From the NCBI GenBank assembly GCA_016184115.1, contig JACPDH010000033.1:1-47633 (forward strand): 47,633 bases of DNA, read 5' to 3'. The stretch comes from Acidobacteriota bacterium. Its GTDB lineage: Bacteria; Acidobacteriota; Thermoanaerobaculia; Gp7-AA8. Made by a program: the position numbers and the translations under genes. The notes below the pieces were generated by a model. It saw only the letters and a list, made by a program, of their open reading frames with translations, ran no database searches and was not told where the DNA came from. Of this stretch, positions 16,460-24,217 are shown piece after piece (position 1 is the stretch's first letter; every line of letters begins with the position of its first letter).

Positions 16460-17305
16460 TCATTTCCGCCTGAACGCGCCCGTAACGAACTCCTGCGAGT
16501 AGCCTGGCGCGACGCGCTGCTCGGTCGCATAGACGTACAGCGCGGCCCGGTAGATCCCGCCTAACGCCGACGAGATGCAGGCGAGGACGAGCCACCAGAG
16601 CGCGGCGATCGCGATGCCTCCGATCACGGCGCCGGCATTTCCGAGGACGACGCCGAGGACGATCGGGATGATCCCGGGAATCGCGAGCAGGAAGATGAAG
16701 AGACCGATGCCGCCGCTTCCGACGAGCGACTCGCCCCAGGTTTTCCTCATGAGATTCCACGACTGCTTCACCGAGTCGATGAGCGGACGCTCCTCGAAGA
16801 TCATCACCGGAACGATGAAGAAGGTCGCGATGCCCCACGCCGCCTCACCGACCGATACGAAGATGCGCGTCAGTCCCTTCAGCTTGTCGCGCAGGATCGA
16901 CGCGAGCAGGCCGACCGTCGCGGAGATCGCCGCCCACGCCGCGATGCGACCGATGTGCCGCATCGACGCCGAGATGCCGTCGGAGATCGTCGGATCGCCG
17001 CCGTCGAGTCTGATCTTCGCGCAGTGAATCACAGCGACGTTGAAGAAGAGACCGACGAACCAGCTGAGGAAGTACCAGACGAACAGAACCGCGTATCCGA
17101 TGATCTCGCTCGTCGAGCCCTGGCCCGCTGATTCGAGGATCGCCCGAAAGAGCCCCATGAAAAAGCCGCCCCCGATCATGAGGGCGAAAACGAAGAGCAT
17201 CGCGATTCCGGAGAGAACCGGGAAGATCAGAATCTCCTTGTCGGCCGAGAGGATGGCGAGCGACTGGCGGAAGATCCCGTAGCTGCGGCGAAAGACGTCG
17301 AACAT
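16460..17305 (-). CDS. multi-pass membrane protein, DUF6159-like
   Basis: Integral membrane protein of 281 residues with about six hydrophobic helices: for example FPVLSGIAMLFVFALMIGG, IIGYAVLFVWYFLSWFVGLF, AAWAAISATVGLLASIL, GLFIFLLAIPGIIPIVLGVV and GGIAIAALWWLVLACIS. The N-terminus MFDVFRRSYGIFRQSLAILSADKEIL and the VGEAAWGIATFFIVPVMIFE block resemble the uncharacterised DUF6159 family; that name is from memory of the pattern. The start at 17305 has GAGGAG nearby; the longer upstream frame is not supported. It is transcribed divergently from hsp20. Function unknown. Confidence 0.75.
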   Translation of the reverse strand: MFDVFRRSYGIFRQSLAILSADKEILIFPVLSGIAMLFVFALMIGGGFFMGLFRAILESAGQGSTSEIIGYAVLFVWYFLSWFVGLFFNVAVIHCAKIRLDGGDPTISDGISASMRHIGRIAAWAAISATVGLLASILRDKLKGLTRIFVSVGEAAWGIATFFIVPVMIFEERPLIDSVKQSWNLMRKTWGESLVGSGGIGLFIFLLAIPGIIPIVLGVVLGNAGAVIGGIAIAALWWLVLACISSALGGIYRAALYVYATEQRVAPGYSQEFVTGAFRRK

Positions 17306-17613
17306 ACGATCGATTCTCCTCGTGCTCCCGCCTGTGATGGTGCGTCGCTTCGCGGCTGACCGGCAGCCAGCGTTTCGCCTTACCTCTTCGGGAACCGGAA
17401 AAGTGTACGCCAAGAGTGGCTCGGCGCTGACGATCGGTTCGGGGTGCGGCGTACGGAGGTTCGAGAGGTGGCTCGGGAGTTGACGCTCATACGCTCGGAG
17501 CTCGTCGAGGGTCGCTGGCGCGGCGGACAGCGAATCGTGCTCGCGGCAGCCTCGGTCCGCAAGTTGCCATTAGTGGTCGTTGCATGCAGCGATTTGCGTT
17601 CTATCGGCTGGAA

Positions 17614-17663
17614 TATGAGTCAAGTGCGCTTATGTTTTTAGGCATGAGTGCAAGAGACTCATA
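17614..17663 (+). promoter_or_regulatory. inverted repeat in the hsp20 leader
   Basis: TATGAGTC (17614-17621) and GACTCATA (17656-17663) are perfect 8-bp inverted arms around 34 bases, ending 9 bases before the AAGGAGG ribosome binding site of hsp20. It could be an operator or the base of an RNA hairpin. No CIRCE element and no clear sigma32 promoter were found. The remainder of 17306-17613 shows nothing assignable. Confidence 0.35.
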
Positions 17664-17686
17664 CCTGTAGCAAGGAGGAAACAACC

Positions 17687-18166
17687 ATGGTGAGCACACT
17701 TGTCCGTTTGAATCCCATTGCCGAGATGCGCCGGCTCCAGGACGAAATGAATCGGATGTTCGATCCTGGCTTCCCGTTTGAGACTGGCGAGCTCGCGTCG
17801 GCGAGCTGGGTGCCGGCAGTCGACATCGAGGAGACCGCCGAGACCCTTCGCGTGGTCGCGGAGCTCCCCGGCATGAAGCGCGAAGACATCCAGGTCGAAT
17901 TCGAGAACGGGATGCTGACGATCCGCGGTACGCGCTCGCGCGAAGACGAGACGAAGGAGAAGAACTTCCATCGCGTCGAGCGATCGTTCGGCAGTTTCGT
18001 CCGCGCGTTCCGACTCCCTGCGACGGTCGAAGCCGACAAGATCACGGCATCCTACGAGGATGGCGTATTGAAACTCGAGATGCCGAAGCGTGAAGAGTCG
18101 AAGGCACGCCGCATTACGATCGGCGGAAGCTCGAAGCAGATCGAAGCAGACGTGAAGAAGGGATAG
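17687..18166 (+). CDS. hsp20: small heat-shock protein, Hsp20/alpha-crystallin family
   Basis: ATP-independent holdase chaperone, 159 residues. The N-terminal arm (LNPIAEMRRLQDEMNRMFDPGF) is followed by the alpha-crystallin domain from about residue 45: VPAVDIEETAETLRVVAELPGM, the NGMLTIRGTR strand, and GVLKLEMPK. The C-terminal tail has RRITIGG, with an I-X-I anchor (ITI) as in oligomerising small Hsps. The start at 17687 has AAGGAGG nine bases upstream. It is a single-gene unit with an intrinsic terminator at 18194-18213. Confidence 0.95.
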   Translation: MVSTLVRLNPIAEMRRLQDEMNRMFDPGFPFETGELASASWVPAVDIEETAETLRVVAELPGMKREDIQVEFENGMLTIRGTRSREDETKEKNFHRVERSFGSFVRAFRLPATVEADKITASYEDGVLKLEMPKREESKARRITIGGSSKQIEADVKKG

Positions 18167-18193
18167 GTCCCGCGCTTCGCGCGACCCGCAAAA

Positions 18194-18213
18194 GGCTCCC
18201 CGCGAGGGGAGCC
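18194..18213 (+). terminator. intrinsic terminator of hsp20
   Basis: A perfect 8-bp stem GGCTCCCC / GGGGAGCC with a GCGA loop lies 27 bases after the hsp20 stop and is followed by GTTTGCTTTG. The T-run is weak but the hairpin is GC-rich. Confidence 0.7.
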
Positions 18214-18221
18214 GTTTGCTT

Positions 18222-18415
18222 TGAATGCGAAATGCGGAAGTCGGAATGCGGAATGGTGAGGCTCTTCTGAATTGGAGGGCGGCGCTCGAGTTGCTGTCCG
18301 GAAATCCGCCACCTATACAGCGGGTCCGCAGGTCCGCTCCCCGTTCCGCATTCCGGCTTCCGCAATCATTTCGCGTTCACTCCGCGTTCCGCATTCCGCA
18401 ATCCGCATTTAAACT
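18222..18415. repeat. heptamer inverted repeat, GCGGAAT type (locus H2)
   Basis: The left arm (about 18222-18255) has degenerate GCGGAAT-type heptamers; the right arm (about 18340-18415) has the reverse complement (ATTCCGC, ATCCGC forms). The unique core of about 85 bases between them includes ATCCGCCACC and two GGTCCGC words. The element spans nearly all of the hsp20-lipid kinase gap. Confidence 0.8.
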
Positions 18416-18424
18416 ATCGGCCTC

Positions 18425-19297
18425 ATGCGTCTCGCGGTTCTTTACAACCCCGCCGCAGGCAGGGGCCGGGCACGTCTGCACGTCGGTGAGGCGGAAGGGA
18501 TGCTTCGTGCCGCCGGAGCCGAAGTGCTGCACTACGAGAGCAAGAGCCGCGAGCACATGATCGAGATGGCGCGGCAGCTCACGCCGGAGAACTGCGACCG
18601 CGCGGTCGTCTGTGGCGGCGACGGGAGTTTCCACCTCGCGTTGCGCGGGCTCGACCTTCGCATTCCGCTCGCTGTTCTGCCTCTCGGATCGGGAGATGAT
18701 TTTGCGAAGACGATCGGCGTTCCCTCGCGTCTCGAGCTCGCCTGCGACACGGTGGTGAACGGCGTCATCCGCGAGATCGACGTCGGCGTCGCGAACGGGC
18801 TCCGCTACATCGGCGTTGCGGGGGTCGGATTCGACTCGGTCGTCGCCGCCCGCGCGAATCGAGTCAAGTATCTCCGTGGCTCGCTCGTCTATCTCTACTC
18901 GATCTTCAGCGTCCTCCCGTCGTTCAAGGCTGTACCGATGACGATCGCAATCGACGGCGTCGCGGAGACCGAAGAGGTGATGTTCGCCGTCGTCGGCAAC
19001 ACGCATCGCTACGGCGCGGGTGTACTGATCGCACCGGCAGCGAAGGTTGACGATGGGTTGCTCGATCTCTACGTCATCGGAAAGTGCGGCATGTGGGATC
19101 TGCTGACCACGCTTCCCAAGGCGTACACGGGGAAGCACGTGAACAGTCCCTTCGTTCGTTCCGCGCGCGGCCGCGCAATGCGAATCGAGACGGCGACGCC
19201 GATGGAGGTCTACGCCGACGGTGAGCCGCTTACGTCGACTCCCGTCGAGATCTCGATCGCCCCCGAGAAGCTAAAGATCATCGTGCCGCGGGGGTGA
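18425..19297 (+). CDS. diacylglycerol/sphingosine kinase-family lipid kinase
   Basis: DAGK-catalytic-domain lipid kinase of the YegS/LCB5 type, 290 residues, probably phosphorylating diacylglycerol or a related lipid at the inner membrane. The N-terminus is AVLYNPAAGRGRA; the nucleotide-binding VVCGGDGSFHLALRG has the GGDGS motif at 64-68. The next motif reads LPLGSGDDFAKTIGVP where most members have GTGNDFA, a conservative variation. YADGEPL near the C-terminus is also conserved. The ATG follows repeat H2 by nine bases and has no Shine-Dalgarno. Confidence 0.87.
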   Translation: MRLAVLYNPAAGRGRARLHVGEAEGMLRAAGAEVLHYESKSREHMIEMARQLTPENCDRAVVCGGDGSFHLALRGLDLRIPLAVLPLGSGDDFAKTIGVPSRLELACDTVVNGVIREIDVGVANGLRYIGVAGVGFDSVVAARANRVKYLRGSLVYLYSIFSVLPSFKAVPMTIAIDGVAETEEVMFAVVGNTHRYGAGVLIAPAAKVDDGLLDLYVIGKCGMWDLLTTLPKAYTGKHVNSPFVRSARGRAMRIETATPMEVYADGEPLTSTPVEISIAPEKLKIIVPRG

Positions 19298-19416
19298 CGG
19301 GCGTCGCCTGCGCCTAACGTGGCGACCGCCCGACAGGCTGACCTCGGGGTGGCGACGGCGCGAGATTGCCGGTTCGCCTCCCTTCCCCCGAAGCGCAATG
19401 ACTGTATCGTCCCTCC

Positions 19417-19446
19417 TTGACAACCCGCAGGCCTCGCCCCTATCCT
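19417..19446 (+). promoter_or_regulatory. histidine operon promoter
   Basis: A perfect -35 TTGACA (19417-19422), an 18-base spacer and the -10 TATCCT (19441-19446). The expected start point (about 19453-19455) falls on or next to the ATG of the His-rich leader peptide, so the leader message may be leaderless. The first 120 bases of this gap (19298-19416) show nothing assignable. Confidence 0.65.
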
Positions 19447-19454
19447 CGCCGGCG

Positions 19455-19514
19455 ATGAGCAGCTTCACAGTCGTCCGTCAGCACCACCATCTCGCCTGGC
19501 ATCACAGGCCGTAG
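19455..19514 (+). CDS. hisL: histidine operon leader peptide
   Basis: A 19-residue open frame, MSSFTVVRQHHHLAWHHRP, with five histidines packed as HHH-LAW-HH, then TAG. It lies between the TTGACA/TATCCT promoter and a set of alternative hairpins ending in an intrinsic terminator, 132 bases before hisZ. This is the layout of the his leader of enterobacteria, where ribosome stalling at His codons under histidine starvation allows read-through. No Shine-Dalgarno is present; the ATG lies nine bases after the -10, so initiation may be leaderless. Too short to be picked by gene finders. The regulatory role is inferred from layout, not tested. Confidence 0.85.
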   Translation: MSSFTVVRQHHHLAWHHRP

Positions 19515-19527
19515 GGGAGCTGCACGT

Positions 19528-19557
19528 GTCGGCGCCCCGGCGGTAAGGGGCGCTGAC
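19528..19557 (+). promoter_or_regulatory. his attenuator hairpin 1:2 and antiterminator strand
   Basis: GTCGGCGCCCC (19528-19538) pairs with GGGGCGCTGAC (19547-19557) over 11 bp with one G-U, around an 8-base loop. It starts 13 bases after the leader peptide stop. The bases AAGGGGCG (19545-19552) can instead pair perfectly with CGCCCCTT (19586-19593), the left side of the terminator stem, forming the antiterminator. The two pairings are mutually exclusive. Confidence 0.8.
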
Positions 19558-19584
19558 GTCGACCACTCGTACCCGACCGATCTC

Positions 19585-19616
19585 ACGCCCCTTCCCGCTC
19601 AGGGAAGGGGCGTTTT
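19585..19616 (+). terminator. his operon attenuator terminator
   Basis: A perfect 12-bp stem, ACGCCCCTTCCC (19585-19596) with GGGAAGGGGCGT (19602-19613), and a GCTCA loop, followed by T residues (19613-19616). It lies 31 bases before the hisZ ATG. Its left arm is sequestered when the antiterminator 19545-19552/19586-19593 forms. Confidence 0.88.
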
Positions 19617-19646
19617 GCATTTCAGGTCGAGATCGCGAGGAAACGA

Positions 19647-20528
19647 ATGTTGCAGCGAAGAGATGTCGAACGCGGGACGGAGGCGACGCCGGCGCTCCCG
19701 TTTCCCGCCGGAGTGAGAGTGCTGCTCCCCGACGAGGCGGCGCGACGTCGCGCCGTCGAGGGGCGGATCGTGACGCTCCTGGAGAGTTTCGGATATCGCG
19801 AGGTGATCCTCCCGATCCTCGACTTCGCCGGCTGCTACGACGACCGCGGGAGCTCGGTGCCGAACCGTTCGAGCTATCGCCTCGTCGACCGAGACGGCGA
19901 GCTCCTGACGCTCCGCTCCGACTTCACGCCGATGGTGGCCCGCGCGCTCGCGCCTGCGCTCGCTACGGCGGCCCGCACTCGCGTGCTCTACCGCGGCGAC
20001 GTCGTCCGCTGCGAGTCGGCGCGTCTCGGTGGGAGCCGCGAGTACTTTCAGATCGGCGCCGAGCTGATCGGCGACGCGTCGTTCGACGCGGACCTGGAGA
20101 TCGCGCGCCTCGCGATCGCCGCGGCGGGAGGTGACGTGACCTTCAGCTGCGGCGACGCGGCCCTGCCTCCGCTACTCGAATCGGAAGCCGCGCGCGACCG
20201 CAACGCCTCGGGCCTTCTTGCGAAGCTTCGCCGAGGAACTCTCGAGGTCTCCGATCTCGAGACGTGTAGCGTCACCGCGCCAGTCGCCTCGCGCTTCACG
20301 AGTCTTGCGGCCGAGGTCGCCGCGACCGGCTCGCGGCTAGTCGTGGTCTTCGACCCCGACGATGCGGGCGGCTACTACAGCGGCATCCGGTTCAGGATCT
20401 ACCCGCGCGGCTCGAACATCCCCGTCGCGCGCGGAGGCCGATACGACGCGCTCTATCCGAAGTACGGGGCCGACCTACCTGCGGTGGGATTCACGCTGAG
20501 CGTCGACGGACTCGAGGTGGCGAAGTGA
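19647..20528 (+). CDS. hisZ: ATP phosphoribosyltransferase regulatory subunit
   Basis: Histidyl-tRNA synthetase paralogue that lacks aminoacylation and forms the active complex with short HisG. It has 293 residues, shorter than HisRS and without its anticodon domain. The class II core is visible: FGYREVILPILDFAGCY, the motif-2-like LRSDFTPMVARALA and RVLYRGDVVRCE, and a final GGRYDALYPKYGADLPAVGF. The ATG at 19647 follows GAGGAAACGA. The next gene encodes the short form of HisG, which needs HisZ, so the pair is consistent. First enzyme gene behind the attenuator. Confidence 0.9.
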   Translation: MLQRRDVERGTEATPALPFPAGVRVLLPDEAARRRAVEGRIVTLLESFGYREVILPILDFAGCYDDRGSSVPNRSSYRLVDRDGELLTLRSDFTPMVARALAPALATAARTRVLYRGDVVRCESARLGGSREYFQIGAELIGDASFDADLEIARLAIAAAGGDVTFSCGDAALPPLLESEAARDRNASGLLAKLRRGTLEVSDLETCSVTAPVASRFTSLAAEVAATGSRLVVVFDPDDAGGYYSGIRFRIYPRGSNIPVARGGRYDALYPKYGADLPAVGFTLSVDGLEVAK

Positions 20529-21187
20529 GCCGCCCCCTTCGCATCGCGTTGCCGAAAGGACGGCTGCTCGAGCCGCTGCTCGAGCGCCTGCGTGCCGCGG
20601 GCTTCGACGCGCCCGCCGGAGCTGACCTCGCGTCGAGACGGCTCGTCTTCGATCGCGGCGGCTTCGAATGGATTCTCGTGAAGGACGCCGACGTGCCGGT
20701 CTACGTCGAGCAGGGCGCGGCCGACGCGGGGGTCGCGGGGCTCGACCAGCTCCTCGAGCAGACTCCCGACGTGCTCGAGCCATTCGCGCTCGACGTCGGC
20801 AGGTGCCGGCTGATGCTGATCGCCGCAAAGGGCGTCGCTCCTCTCGCGAGCCTGACAAGGCCCGTCGTCGCGACGAAGTACCCGCGCTTCACGCGCGGCT
20901 GGCTGCTCCGACGGCGCGTCTCCGCCGAAGTCGTGGCGCTCGCCGGATCGGTGGAGCTTGCCGCGGTGCTCGGCCTCGCGCCGTACATCGTCGATCTCGT
21001 CGAGACCGGAACGACGATCCGCGTGCACGAGCTCGAGGCGGTCGAGACGATCGCCGAGATCGCGCCGCGCCTCATCGTCAATCGCGAGTCGTTCCGGCTC
21101 GCTCCAGCGCGCGTGCGGGAGCTCGTCTCCCTCGTCGCGTCGCTCGCGATTCCCGAGAACCAGGAGGCAGTGGTATGCGAGTCATAG
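20525..21187 (+). CDS. hisG: ATP phosphoribosyltransferase, short form
   Basis: Catalyses the committed step of histidine synthesis, PRPP plus ATP to phosphoribosyl-ATP. At 220 residues it lacks the C-terminal regulatory domain of long HisG, so feedback control must come through HisZ. Signatures: RIALPKGRLLEPLLERL at the N-terminus, DAGVAGLDQLLEQ, TKYPRFTRGWL, GSVELAAVLGLAPYIVDLVETGTT with the PRPP-binding ETGTT loop. It starts with GTG overlapping the hisZ stop (GTGA). Confidence 0.94.
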   Translation: MSRPLRIALPKGRLLEPLLERLRAAGFDAPAGADLASRRLVFDRGGFEWILVKDADVPVYVEQGAADAGVAGLDQLLEQTPDVLEPFALDVGRCRLMLIAAKGVAPLASLTRPVVATKYPRFTRGWLLRRRVSAEVVALAGSVELAAVLGLAPYIVDLVETGTTIRVHELEAVETIAEIAPRLIVNRESFRLAPARVRELVSLVASLAIPENQEAVVCES

Positions 21188-22476
21188 AGCTGAGTGAGAC
21201 GGCGCGCCGCGCGTGGCTCGCGTCGATCGAGCGCGAGCGGTCGCGGAGCGCGGAAGAAGCGAAGGAGATTGCCGCGGCGATCATCGTGCGCGTCCGCGCC
21301 GGAGGCGACGCCGAGGTGTCGAAGATCCTTCGTGAGCTCGACGGAATCGAGCTCGCGGAGGATTCGATCGCCTGCTGCCCCGAAGGTGGGAGCGCGGCGC
21401 TGGAGCTGGAGACGGCCATCGATCTGGCGATCGCGCGGCTCGCGACGTTCCACCAGCTGCAGAAGCCCGCGTCCGCTCGCATCGTCGACGGCGGCGAGCT
21501 CCGCCAGGAATCGCGCCCGATCCGCCGCGTCGGCGTCTACGTTCCGGGAGGCGCCGCCGTCTACCTCTCGACGCTGATCATGTGCGCGATCCCGGCGCGC
21601 ATTGCAGGAGTCGAGGAGATCGTCGTCGCGACGACGCCGCGCGTCGCGGAGCGCGACGAATTCAAGCTCGTCTGCACGCGGCTCGGGATCTCCGAGGTCT
21701 ATCGCTGCGGCGGCGCGGTGGGGATAGCGGCGATGGCGTACGGGACGGAATCGCTTCGCCGCGTCGACAAGATCGTCGGCCCGGGCAACCGCTTCGTCGC
21801 GGCGGCGAAGGAGCTCGTGCGGGGCGACGTCGGCATCGACCTCCCCGCGGGGCCGAGCGAGATCGTCGTCATCGCCGACGAGACGGCCGACGCCGGGCTC
21901 GTCGCCGCCGACCTCGTCGCGCAGGGAGAGCACGGCGCCGACTCGCTCGCCGTCTGCGTGACGACGAGCGACGCGACCGCACGCGCCGTTGCCGCGGAAG
22001 TCGACCGGAGAATTGACGCAGGCGGAGCCGCCGCGCGCGCGGCGATCGAGAGACTCGGAGCGGTGATCGTCGTGCCGACGATGGACGCCGCAGTTGCGCT
22101 CGCCGATGCGCTCGCCCCCGAGCACCTCAGCGTGCAGTTGCGCGACGCGGGGGAGATCGTCAACCGCATCCGCAATTGCGCCGCGATCTTCGTCGGCCCG
22201 TGGTCGGCGGTTGCGTTAGGCGATTACGTGGCCGGATCGAATCACGTTCTCCCAACGGCCGGCGCGGCGCGCTACGCGTCGTCGCTCGGCGTCGCCGACT
22301 TCATGCGTCGAAGGACCATCGTCACGCTCTCGCGCGAGACCGCGGAGGCGATCGGGCCGGCGGCCGTGACGCTCGCGACCTTCGAGGGGCTTCCGCTGCA
22401 CGCGCAATCGGTGAGGGCGCGACTCGGGCGTGACGGCTCGCCGAGACTGTCGAACCGGGAGGAGGCGGTCCGATGA
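21175..22476 (+). CDS. hisD: histidinol dehydrogenase
   Basis: NAD- and zinc-dependent four-electron oxidation of L-histidinol to L-histidine, the last step of the pathway. It has 433 residues. Motifs: VPGGAAVYLSTLIMCAIPA, VGPGNRFVAAAKELV, LPAGPSEIVVIADE, the zinc ligands Gln and His in AQGEHGADS, Asp in LGDYVAGSNHVLPT, and His in GLPLHAQSV. The ATG at 21175 has AGGAGG seven bases upstream and overlaps hisG by 13 bases; the open frame continues upstream into hisG but that part is not HisD-like. The word GTTAGGC at 22215 supplies a rare TTA leucine codon. Confidence 0.95.
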   Translation: MRVIELSETARRAWLASIERERSRSAEEAKEIAAAIIVRVRAGGDAEVSKILRELDGIELAEDSIACCPEGGSAALELETAIDLAIARLATFHQLQKPASARIVDGGELRQESRPIRRVGVYVPGGAAVYLSTLIMCAIPARIAGVEEIVVATTPRVAERDEFKLVCTRLGISEVYRCGGAVGIAAMAYGTESLRRVDKIVGPGNRFVAAAKELVRGDVGIDLPAGPSEIVVIADETADAGLVAADLVAQGEHGADSLAVCVTTSDATARAVAAEVDRRIDAGGAAARAAIERLGAVIVVPTMDAAVALADALAPEHLSVQLRDAGEIVNRIRNCAAIFVGPWSAVALGDYVAGSNHVLPTAGAARYASSLGVADFMRRRTIVTLSRETAEAIGPAAVTLATFEGLPLHAQSVRARLGRDGSPRLSNREEAVR

Positions 22477-23600
22477 CCACGAAATCAATCGGCTCGGAAC
22501 CGATCGCGAACAACGGTGTCGACTTCGTGCGGAAGGCGATCCGGGCGATCTCGGCGTACACACTCGAGCCGCGAATAGCGCCCGACAAGCTCGACCAGAA
22601 CGAAGGGGCGCTCGATTTTCCCGACGCGCTCAAGCGGGAAGTCGTGACGCGGATCATGCGGCGCCGGTGGAACGTCTACCCCGACTTCGAGGCGGTGGAG
22701 CTGCGCGACGCGATCGCGCGCCGTGGAGGAATCGCGCGGGAGAACGTGCTGGTCGGAAACGGATCGAACGAGCTGCTGATGGTCGCGATGGCGACGCTCG
22801 TCGCTCCCGGCCGCCGTGTCGTCGTCCCGACGCCGACGTTTCCTCTCTACGAAAAGCTCGCGACGATCTTCGGTGGTGAGGTCGTCCCGGTCGACGTCGA
22901 TCCGCACAGCGGGGCGCTCCCCGTCGAGGCGATGATCGGCGCCGCGTCGGGGCCCGATCCCGCCCTCGTCGTGGCCTGCTCGCCAAACAACCCGACGGGC
23001 GGCGTTCTCTCGCTCGGCGATCTCGACGCGCTGCTCGGATCGGGAGCCTTCGTCCTTCTCGATCGCGCGTACGGCGAGTTCTGGGACGACGGATCGCCCC
23101 GGCCGGTCGATCGTCTCGTCACCCTCTCGACCTTTTCCAAGGCGTGGGGTCTCGCATCGCTGCGCATCGGCTGGCTCGAGTCGACGCCGGAGCTCTGTTC
23201 CGAGATGCGCAAGGTGAAGCTGCCGTACAACCTGAACGTCTTCAGTCTGGAGGCGGCGCTCGTAGCGATTGAGAACGAGGCGCTCATGCGGGCGCGCGTC
23301 GCCGACACGATCCGCGAGCGGGCGAAGGTTGCCGCTGCGCTCGCGGCGCTGCCGGGCGTCGAGGTCTTTCCGACGCAGTCGAACTTCGTCGCGTTCCGCG
23401 TCGAGGGGAGCGCCGACGCGCTCTTCGAGCAGCTCATCGCCCGCGGCACGCTCGTAAGGAACATCTCGCGCTATCTGCGATTGGAACGCTGCCTCCGGGT
23501 CTCGATCGGAGAGCCGGCCGAGAACGACAGGTTCCTCGCGTCGATCGCGGCGCTGCTCGGCGCGGAATCCGCTGTGCAGTCGAAAGGAGAGGGCGCATGA
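22473..23600 (+). CDS. hisC: histidinol-phosphate aminotransferase
   Basis: PLP-dependent class I/II aminotransferase, 375 residues, converting imidazole-acetol phosphate to histidinol phosphate. The PLP lysine is Lys223 in TFSKAWGLASLRIGW. Other class features are YPDFEAVELRDAIA, GNGSNELL, PTPTFPLYEKLA, and CSPNNPTGG. The aspartate that contacts the PLP ring nitrogen is in LLDRAYGEF, where DEAY is more usual. The ATG overlaps the hisD stop (ATGA). Confidence 0.93.
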   Translation: MTTKSIGSEPIANNGVDFVRKAIRAISAYTLEPRIAPDKLDQNEGALDFPDALKREVVTRIMRRRWNVYPDFEAVELRDAIARRGGIARENVLVGNGSNELLMVAMATLVAPGRRVVVPTPTFPLYEKLATIFGGEVVPVDVDPHSGALPVEAMIGAASGPDPALVVACSPNNPTGGVLSLGDLDALLGSGAFVLLDRAYGEFWDDGSPRPVDRLVTLSTFSKAWGLASLRIGWLESTPELCSEMRKVKLPYNLNVFSLEAALVAIENEALMRARVADTIRERAKVAAALAALPGVEVFPTQSNFVAFRVEGSADALFEQLIARGTLVRNISRYLRLERCLRVSIGEPAENDRFLASIAALLGAESAVQSKGEGA

Positions 23601-24187
23601 GCAGGATGGCATCGGCCAGTCGGAAGACGAAGGAGACCGAGGTCTCGGTCGCGATCGACCTCGACGGCAGCGGAGCGTCATCGATCGAGACACCGGTCGG
23701 CTTTCTCACGCACATGCTCGATGTGATCTCGCGTCACGGCCGCGTCGAGATGCAGGTCGCGGCGACGGGCGACGTGCACATCGACTACCACCACACCGTC
23801 GAGGACGTCGGTCTCGTGCTTGGCGAGGCGTTTCGCGCGGCGCTCGGCGACAAGCTCGGCATCCGTCGATTCGGGCACGCCTACGTGCCGCTCGACGAAG
23901 CGCTCGCGCGCGTCGTCGTCGACTTCGCGGGCCGGCCGTTCCTCGTCTTCGAGGCGCCGATCGACAAGGAGATGCTGCTCGTTCACCGCGACTTTCCGTT
24001 CGCGCTCGTCGAGGAGTTCTTCAAATCGTTCGCGAACACGTGCGCATGCAACATCCACGTCGACCTGATTCGCGGCCGCAACGGTCACCACGCGGCGGAG
24101 GCGATCTTCAAAGCGTTCGCGATCGCGTTGCGCGAGGCAAAGGAAGTGGTGGGCGGGGGCGTGCCGAGCACGAAGGGGGTGTTGTGA
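23597..24187 (+). CDS. hisB: imidazoleglycerol-phosphate dehydratase
   Basis: Manganese enzyme that dehydrates imidazole-glycerol phosphate, 196 residues, the monofunctional form. Metal and substrate motifs are present: THMLDVISRHG, DYHHTVEDVG, GRNGHHAAEAIFKAFA and the closing STKGVL. It carries no histidinol-phosphatase domain, and no such phosphatase is found in this operon, so that step must be encoded elsewhere. ATGA overlap with hisC. It is followed by a 364-bp gap of repeats before hisH. Confidence 0.95.
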   Translation: MSRMASASRKTKETEVSVAIDLDGSGASSIETPVGFLTHMLDVISRHGRVEMQVAATGDVHIDYHHTVEDVGLVLGEAFRAALGDKLGIRRFGHAYVPLDEALARVVVDFAGRPFLVFEAPIDKEMLLVHRDFPFALVEEFFKSFANTCACNIHVDLIRGRNGHHAAEAIFKAFAIALREAKEVVGGGVPSTKGVL

Positions 24188-24217
24188 GGGGCGCGGCGTG
24201 CAGGTCGCGTTACGCGA

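Noticed and set aside
17444-17641. 65-aa open frame upstream of hsp20
   Set aside because: No ribosome binding site and no family-like sequence.
17641-17657. CIRCE operator before hsp20
   Set aside because: Only a partial match to one half (GAGTGC); the TTAGCACTC half at 9-base spacing is missing.
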